From Thermaerobacter marianensis (lineage in GTDB: Bacteria > Bacillota > Sulfobacillia > DYIH01 > DYIG01): a stretch of 8,603 nucleotides of DNA. Under the pieces are notes generated by a model. It saw only the letters and a list, made by a program, of their open reading frames with translations. It searched no databases and was not told the DNA's origin. The translations under genes and the position numbers were made by a program. Shown here piece after piece: positions 4,788 to 8,603 of the stretch (positions are counted from its first letter, which is position 1; each line of letters begins with the position of its first letter). The stretch covers positions 1 through 8,603 of the forward strand of contig DYIG01000059.1 in assembly GCA_020723725.1 (NCBI GenBank). The letters are read 5' to 3'.

Positions 4788-6490
4788 TTGGTTATCGGCA
4801 TCCGGCGATCCCGTCCAAAGGCCCGTGGCGAAACCTTGATTCCCGGGGCCGCCTGGCGCCTCTTATACTCCGCTGAATCAATCAGTTTGATCACACGGCA
4901 AACGGTTTCAGGGGGTAACCCCATGGCGACGATGTCCTCCGCTGTCTTGTCATCCTCCACGTAGGCCTTCATGATGGGGTCCAATACCTCGTAGGGGGGC
5001 AGGCTGTCTGTCGTCTTCTGCCCGGCTCTAAGCTCCGGGGAAGGGGGTTTTGCGAAAACCCTATCCGGGATAACCGGGTGAAGGCCATTCCTGTACCGGG
5101 CCAGTTCATACACCATGGTTTTCGGCACGTCCTTGATAACCGCAAAGCCGCCCGCCATATCACCGTAGAGGGTGGTAAAACCCACCGCCATCTCGCTCTT
5201 GTCCCCGGTAGCCAGCACCAACCCCCCAAACTTATTTGATAGGGCAAACAGGATATTCGCCCTTATACGGGCCTGAATATTCTCCTCGGTCACATCCTCG
5301 GGGCGGCCCTTGAAGAGGGGCGCGAGGTTGTCCAGGTAACACTGGAAGACCCGATCAATGGGAACTTCCAGGAACTCTATGCCCAGGTTGGCAGCCAAAT
5401 GCTGGGCATCCTGGCGGCCCTCGGGTGTGCTATAGCGCGAGGGCATGTACACCCCGGTGACACAATCCGCACCCAGGGCGTCAACCGCGATGCACGCCAC
5501 CAAAGTGGAATCTATCCCGCCGCTGAGCCCAAAGATCACCTTTTTGAATCCATTCTTCCGCACATAATCGCGCGTCCCCAGGACAAGGGCGTGGTAGATC
5601 TCCTCTGCGGGCTCCATCCGCCTACCCCCTAGGACCGGTGTAACAGCGGCAGAGCGCCGGGAAAGGGGGGGCAACTCCAGTTCGCGGACTGTAATATGGT
5701 CGAGGTCAAACCCCAACTGCTTCTCCTTCCGCTTCCGCGGGTCATGCAGCTTATGCCTTCGCACGCCCTCGGGGTCAATGTCGAACACCAGGAGGTCCTC
5801 GTCAAAGGCACGCCCCCGGCACACGACCTCACCCGATACATCTACCACCAGGCTCTGCCCGTCGAAGACGAGCTCGTCCTGCCCCCCCACGGCATTCACA
5901 TATGCGAGGGCACAACAATTATCCGAGGCCCTTGTGGCCAGCATCTTCTCGCGGAAAAGCGGCTTGCCCAGAAAATATGGGGAGGCGCTGAGGTTTACCT
6001 GTATTAACGCCCCGGCCAGGCCCAGGGAGCGATTGGGGCCCACGGTGTACCACATGTCCTCGCAGATGGAGACGCCCACCCCTATATCCCCGAACCGAAG
6101 CAGGAGGCTGCTCTCGCCCGGCCGGAAATACCTCTCCTCATCAAAGACCCCGTAGTTCGGCAGGTAGACCTTGTGACAAGTATCTACCCATTCCCCGTCA
6201 TGCAAGATGGCGGCGGCGTTGTACAGGTCATCGCGCCAATCGGCAAAACCCACGATAGCCGTAATCCCCCTGGTCTTCGCGGACAGCCTCCTGATGGCCT
6301 CGATGTTCTCTCTGACGAAATCGGGTTTAAGGAGAAGGTCCTCCGGGGGGTATCCGGTCACCGTCAGCTCAGGAAAGGCTATAATGTCCACACCCAGCCC
6401 TCTCGCCTCCTCTACCCTGGCTGCTATCTTTGCCGTATTGCCAGCAATGTCCCCCACAGTGGTATTGATCTGAGCCAAAGCCAGACGCAT
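4772..6490 (-). CDS. nadE: Glutamine-dependent NAD+ synthetase
   Basis: A 572-residue two-domain enzyme for the last step of NAD+ synthesis: deamido-NAD+ (NaAD), ATP and glutamine give NAD+, AMP, PPi and glutamate. The N-terminal nitrilase-type glutaminase domain (about 1-265) has the catalytic triad E41 (FPELTVTGYPPEDLL), K107 (CHKVYLPNYGVFDE) and C143 (VSICEDMW). The C-terminal synthetase domain (about 290-572) has the PP-loop SGGIDS (323-328), ENIQARIRANILF (403-415), LATGDKSE (426-433) and the closing AFGRDRRMPITNHF (557-570). Ammonia passes between sites in this family, so external ammonia is not required. The ATG at 6490 gives the standard MRLALAQIN start; its Shine-Dalgarno is weak (AAAGGCGGG) and partly inside a small hairpin. 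It is 54 bp after yunB, probably co-transcribed with it. Confidence 0.98.
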   Translation of the reverse strand: MRLALAQINTTVGDIAGNTAKIAARVEEARGLGVDIIAFPELTVTGYPPEDLLLKPDFVRENIEAIRRLSAKTRGITAIVGFADWRDDLYNAAAILHDGEWVDTCHKVYLPNYGVFDEERYFRPGESSLLLRFGDIGVGVSICEDMWYTVGPNRSLGLAGALIQVNLSASPYFLGKPLFREKMLATRASDNCCALAYVNAVGGQDELVFDGQSLVVDVSGEVVCRGRAFDEDLLVFDIDPEGVRRHKLHDPRKRKEKQLGFDLDHITVRELELPPLSRRSAAVTPVLGGRRMEPAEEIYHALVLGTRDYVRKNGFKKVIFGLSGGIDSTLVACIAVDALGADCVTGVYMPSRYSTPEGRQDAQHLAANLGIEFLEVPIDRVFQCYLDNLAPLFKGRPEDVTEENIQARIRANILFALSNKFGGLVLATGDKSEMAVGFTTLYGDMAGGFAVIKDVPKTMVYELARYRNGLHPVIPDRVFAKPPSPELRAGQKTTDSLPPYEVLDPIMKAYVEDDKTAEDIVAMGLPPETVCRVIKLIDSAEYKRRQAAPGIKVSPRAFGRDRRMPITNHFGK

Positions 6491-6500
6491 AACGCTACCC

Positions 6501-6515
6501 GCCTTTCCGGAAGGC
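6501..6515 (-). other. Small hairpin overlapping the nadE ribosome binding site
   Basis: The sequence GCCTT-5 nt-AAGGC (read on either strand) forms a 5 bp, mostly GC stem ending 10 nt before the nadE ATG. Its downstream arm includes part of the only Shine-Dalgarno-like sequence, AAAGGCGGG. It could reduce nadE translation, but it is short and may be chance. Confidence 0.25.
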
Positions 6516-6544
6516 TTCTCGTATTCCCTGGCAGAAGGATACCG

Positions 6545-7198
6545 CTAATTCGTCTGATAGAGAATACCACCGGTTGGAACGGGACCGACAATGATGCCTT
6601 CCGCGATGGGGATCCGCTCTTTCACGGGCAAGACCGTGATCACGGTGGGGGTAACTATCTGCACGTTGGCGCTAATCACCATCTCCACAATGTGCCGGGT
6701 CTGGTTCATACCCGCCTGTTCGAACCTTGAGTCCAGGGTGGTGCGAACATTGCCGATTGACTCAATCCGGAAAGGGATGGTTGGGCCCAGGCCACCCCAC
6801 ACCCTGTTCCCAAAGGCCTGGGCCAGCGGGACCTGAAACTTCTCTTTGCTAAGTTTCTTCAGTTCATTCTGGACTGAGAGTGTGACCTCGGCGGCGGCCC
6901 GGTTAATGGTGGAGGTATTCGGCTGCAGGAAGGTAACCATCCCTTTATCGTTGCGGTGTATCAGGTACAAATCGGAATAGGAAAGCTTGGTAACCGGACC
7001 CCTCAGCACCGCTTGGTTGATGGACTCACCCGCGCGAATGCTCACCAATTGTATCGCAACAGCCTGGAAACTCGGCCCCAGCATGTTATCAATGAAATAA
7101 AACACGCCGCCCAACAGTAGCAGGATGGCCACCAGGTAGCGCAAAAACCTCCGCCTTTTCCTCGGCCTGTACACGCCTTCACCCGACCCGTTATTCAA
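6545..7198 (-). CDS. yunB: Sporulation protein YunB family
   Basis: A 217-residue protein with a very basic N-terminus (RPRKRRRFLR, 11-20), a single membrane segment (about 20-38) and a large, presumably extracytoplasmic domain. The C-terminal block FEQAGMNQTRHIVEMVISAN (159-178) and then IPIAEGIIVGPVP (196-208) match Bacillus YunB. That protein is made in the mother cell under sigma-E and is needed for efficient sporulation; its molecular role is unclear. The TTG at 7198 is the longest possible start because an in-frame stop lies just upstream, but it has no Shine-Dalgarno. GTG at 7174 (VYRPRKRRR) has GGGTG 5 nt upstream and may be the true start. It lies between tyrS (63 bp) and nadE (54 bp), both housekeeping genes. 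Confidence 0.88.
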   Translation of the reverse strand: MNNGSGEGVYRPRKRRRFLRYLVAILLLLGGVFYFIDNMLGPSFQAVAIQLVSIRAGESINQAVLRGPVTKLSYSDLYLIHRNDKGMVTFLQPNTSTINRAAAEVTLSVQNELKKLSKEKFQVPLAQAFGNRVWGGLGPTIPFRIESIGNVRTTLDSRFEQAGMNQTRHIVEMVISANVQIVTPTVITVLPVKERIPIAEGIIVGPVPTGGILYQTN

Positions 7199-7261
7199 AG
7201 AGGGTTACGATAAACCTATTCTTCGGGTAAGGCTATTAGACGGGGCAGACCCTGTGAAATG

Positions 7262-8494
7262 CTAGAGATCGAGACGGATACGGGCCACGCGCCTCTTGCC
7301 GACCTGGACTATCATGCCATCGGTTACGGCGACCTCATAGGAAGGGTCGTTGATCTTTTCTCCGTTGACGCGAACAGCGCCTTCCTCCACCTTGCGCCTG
7401 GCTTCGCTTGTGCTTGACGCCAGACCAGAGCGGTGAACCAGCCTGGGCAGCCAGACCTTGCCGCCATCCAGATCTTCGGGTGTAAGCCTGACCTCTGCCA
7501 TATCCTCCGGGAGTTCGCCCAGGCGAAAACGGCGAATGAACTCCTCTTCCGCCCTTACGGCTGCCTCTGCCCCGTGGTACTGAGCCACTATGGAACGGGC
7601 AAGGCGCATCTTGGCGTCGCGGGGATTCAGGCTGCCGGAAGCCATATCCCTTTCCACTGAACGTATCTCCGCCAGGGGGATCTCCGTGAAATGCTCCAGG
7701 TAACGCCCGATGAGCGCGTCAGAAATAGACATCGTCTTGCCGTACATCTCCTGGGGGCTTTCATCGATACCGATGTAATTCCCCAGGCTCTTGCTCATCT
7801 TCTGAACGCCGTCGGTTCCCTCAATTATTGGCGTGATCACGGCTACCTCGGGCTCCTGACCGTATTCGCGCTGAATATCGCGGGCCATCATCAGGTTGAA
7901 CCGCTGGTCGGTCCCCCCCAACTCCACGTCAGCCTTGAGGGCAACCGAGTCGTAGCCCTGCATGAGCGGGTAAAAGAATTCGTGAATGTGAATGGCCCGG
8001 TTCTCGCGGTACCGGTTGGCAAAGTCGTCGCGTTCGAGCATCCTGGCCACGGTGACCCTGGCGGCAAGCTGAACAACGTCCGAGAAGTTCATCCCCCCCA
8101 GCCAGCGGCTGTTGAACTCTATGGTTGTGCGTTCAGGGTCCAGGATTTTGAAGATTTGCTTGGCGTAGGTCTGGGCGTTCCGCTGCACCTCTTCCTCCGA
8201 GAGCTGTTTGCGCGTTTCCGATTTCCCCGATGGGTCACCTATCCGTCCCGTGAAATCCCCGATCAGGCAGATGGCCTGATGGCCCAGGTCCTGAAACTGA
8301 CGCAGTTTCCGCAGGACCACGGTATGACCGAGGTGGATGTCAGGGGCGGAGGGGTCAAGCCCCAACTTGACACGCAGCGGCCGCCGCTCGGTCTCGGCTC
8401 GCCGGAGTTTTTCCAGGAGTTCGGCTTCCGAAACGATTTCCGCCGTGCCCCTCTTCAAAAGCTCGATTTGGTCTTTCATGGAAGGTGTGTTCAT
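7262..8494 (-). CDS. tyrS: Tyrosyl-tRNA synthetase
   Basis: A 410-residue class I synthetase that charges tRNA-Tyr. The ATP-binding HIGH motif is HLGH (54-57) in LDPSAPDIHLGHTVVLRKL, typical of the TyrZ-like bacterial TyrRS type rather than the E. coli TyrS type. IGDFTGRIGDPSG (78-90), GGTDQRFN (193-200) and KMSKS (232-236) follow. A C-terminal S4 RNA-binding domain occupies about 347-405 (RSGLASSTSEARRKVEEGAV). It is full length. ATG 8494 is the most upstream start in frame; an internal ATG at 8479 (MKDQIELLKRG) would fit the usual family N-terminus equally well. Neither has a visible Shine-Dalgarno. No T-box leader, common for clostridial tyrS genes, is visible in the 109 bp upstream. It is first in the visible block with yunB and nadE. 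Confidence 0.98.
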   Translation of the reverse strand: MNTPSMKDQIELLKRGTAEIVSEAELLEKLRRAETERRPLRVKLGLDPSAPDIHLGHTVVLRKLRQFQDLGHQAICLIGDFTGRIGDPSGKSETRKQLSEEEVQRNAQTYAKQIFKILDPERTTIEFNSRWLGGMNFSDVVQLAARVTVARMLERDDFANRYRENRAIHIHEFFYPLMQGYDSVALKADVELGGTDQRFNLMMARDIQREYGQEPEVAVITPIIEGTDGVQKMSKSLGNYIGIDESPQEMYGKTMSISDALIGRYLEHFTEIPLAEIRSVERDMASGSLNPRDAKMRLARSIVAQYHGAEAAVRAEEEFIRRFRLGELPEDMAEVRLTPEDLDGGKVWLPRLVHRSGLASSTSEARRKVEEGAVRVNGEKINDPSYEVAVTDGMIVQVGKRRVARIRLDL

Positions 8495-8603
8495 CAGTGC
8501 ATCATTTTAGCATGATAAGACAGGGTAAGGTAGCCTGAAAAAAACGGAGAGTGTGTCAAGAAGTTCCGGGGGAAATTTTCTGGAAACCGACCTCGTTCCT
8601 GAA
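8495..8603. other. Non-coding region upstream of tyrS, cut by the right window edge
   Basis: This contains the extended -10 near tyrS, a T7 tract on the minus strand (8538-8544), and a perfect TTGACA (8554-8559) with no acceptable -10 at 16-18 bp. The stem before the T7 tract is at best 4-5 bp with a long loop, so I do not call a terminator. No gene end is recognisable, although one minus-strand frame is open from the edge to a TGA that overlaps the tyrS ATG. Confidence 0.5.
8504..8512 (-). promoter_or_regulatory. Extended -10 promoter element directly before tyrS
   Basis: The minus strand reads TGC-TAAAAT: a five-of-six match to TATAAT with the TG extension. No -35 sequence fits at 16-18 bp (best two of six). 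Only 9 bp separate it from ATG 8494, so initiation at normal distance would place the 5' end within about 0-4 nt of the start codon. Confidence 0.4.

Noticed and set aside
6173..6730. Plus-strand open frame (185 codons) across the start of nadE and the end of yunB
   Set aside because: It is antisense to conserved catalytic parts of nadE and to conserved yunB sequence; no family features.
7691..8515. Long plus-strand open frame (274 codons) opposite tyrS
   Set aside because: It is the antisense shadow of a firmly identified tyrS. Its translation resembles no family I recognise and is rich in residues expected from reverse reading of a GC-rich gene.
8495..8603. T-box riboswitch before tyrS
   Set aside because: No TGGNACCGCG-type T-box sequence or strong terminator/antiterminator pair is visible in the 109 bp available. 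One could still exist beyond the window edge.
1..8603. Mobile element, CRISPR array or long repeat
   Set aside because: No transposase, integrase, spaced direct repeats or long inverted repeats were seen; every large frame belongs to a conserved chromosomal family or is antisense to one.

Overview
The window reads as a chromosomal housekeeping segment from an endospore-forming Firmicute, most likely a moderately high-GC clostridial lineage of the Desulfotomaculum/Pelotomaculum/Moorella type. The lineage is inferred from gene content: a YunB-family sporulation protein, a BofC C-terminal-domain protein, the alternative sigma factor SigI, the type of TyrRS, and the order yebC-bofC-ruvC-ruvA-ruvB-DUF2905. 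No mobile element, CRISPR array, rRNA or tRNA is visible. All ten supported genes lie on the minus strand, so transcription runs from the right end to the left end.

Upstream block (right, about 8494 down to 4772): tyrS (tyrosyl-tRNA synthetase), yunB (sporulation protein) and nadE (glutamine-dependent NAD+ synthetase), separated by 63 and 54 bp with no convincing terminator between them. tyrS has no visible Shine-Dalgarno sequence. An extended -10 element sits only 9 bp before its ATG, so its mRNA may be leaderless or nearly so.

A 213 bp gap follows (4559-4771). It holds a weak terminator candidate at the nadE stop codon and a plausible extended -10 promoter for the next block.

Downstream block (4558 down to 1): yebC (ribosome-associated factor), a membrane-anchored BofC_C-domain protein, ruvC, ruvA, ruvB (the complete Holliday-junction branch-migration and resolution machinery), a small DUF2905 membrane protein, and sigI, which is cut by the left edge after 205 codons. 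Junctions are tight: ruvC/ruvA and ruvB/DUF2905 abut with no spacer, and ruvA/ruvB are 6 bp apart. RuvA binds and holds the junction, RuvB is the AAA+ motor, and RuvC is the nuclease. YebC-family proteins are reported to help ribosomes through polyproline. The two genes directly after yebC, the BofC_C gene and ruvC, each encode a run of three or four prolines, and the ruvC run lies in an unusual insertion.

Most of the content is ordinary. The points worth a second look are the RuvC insertion, the yebC/polyproline arrangement, sigI at the end of a repair operon, the possibly leaderless tyrS, and the shared leader motif and non-ATG starts.
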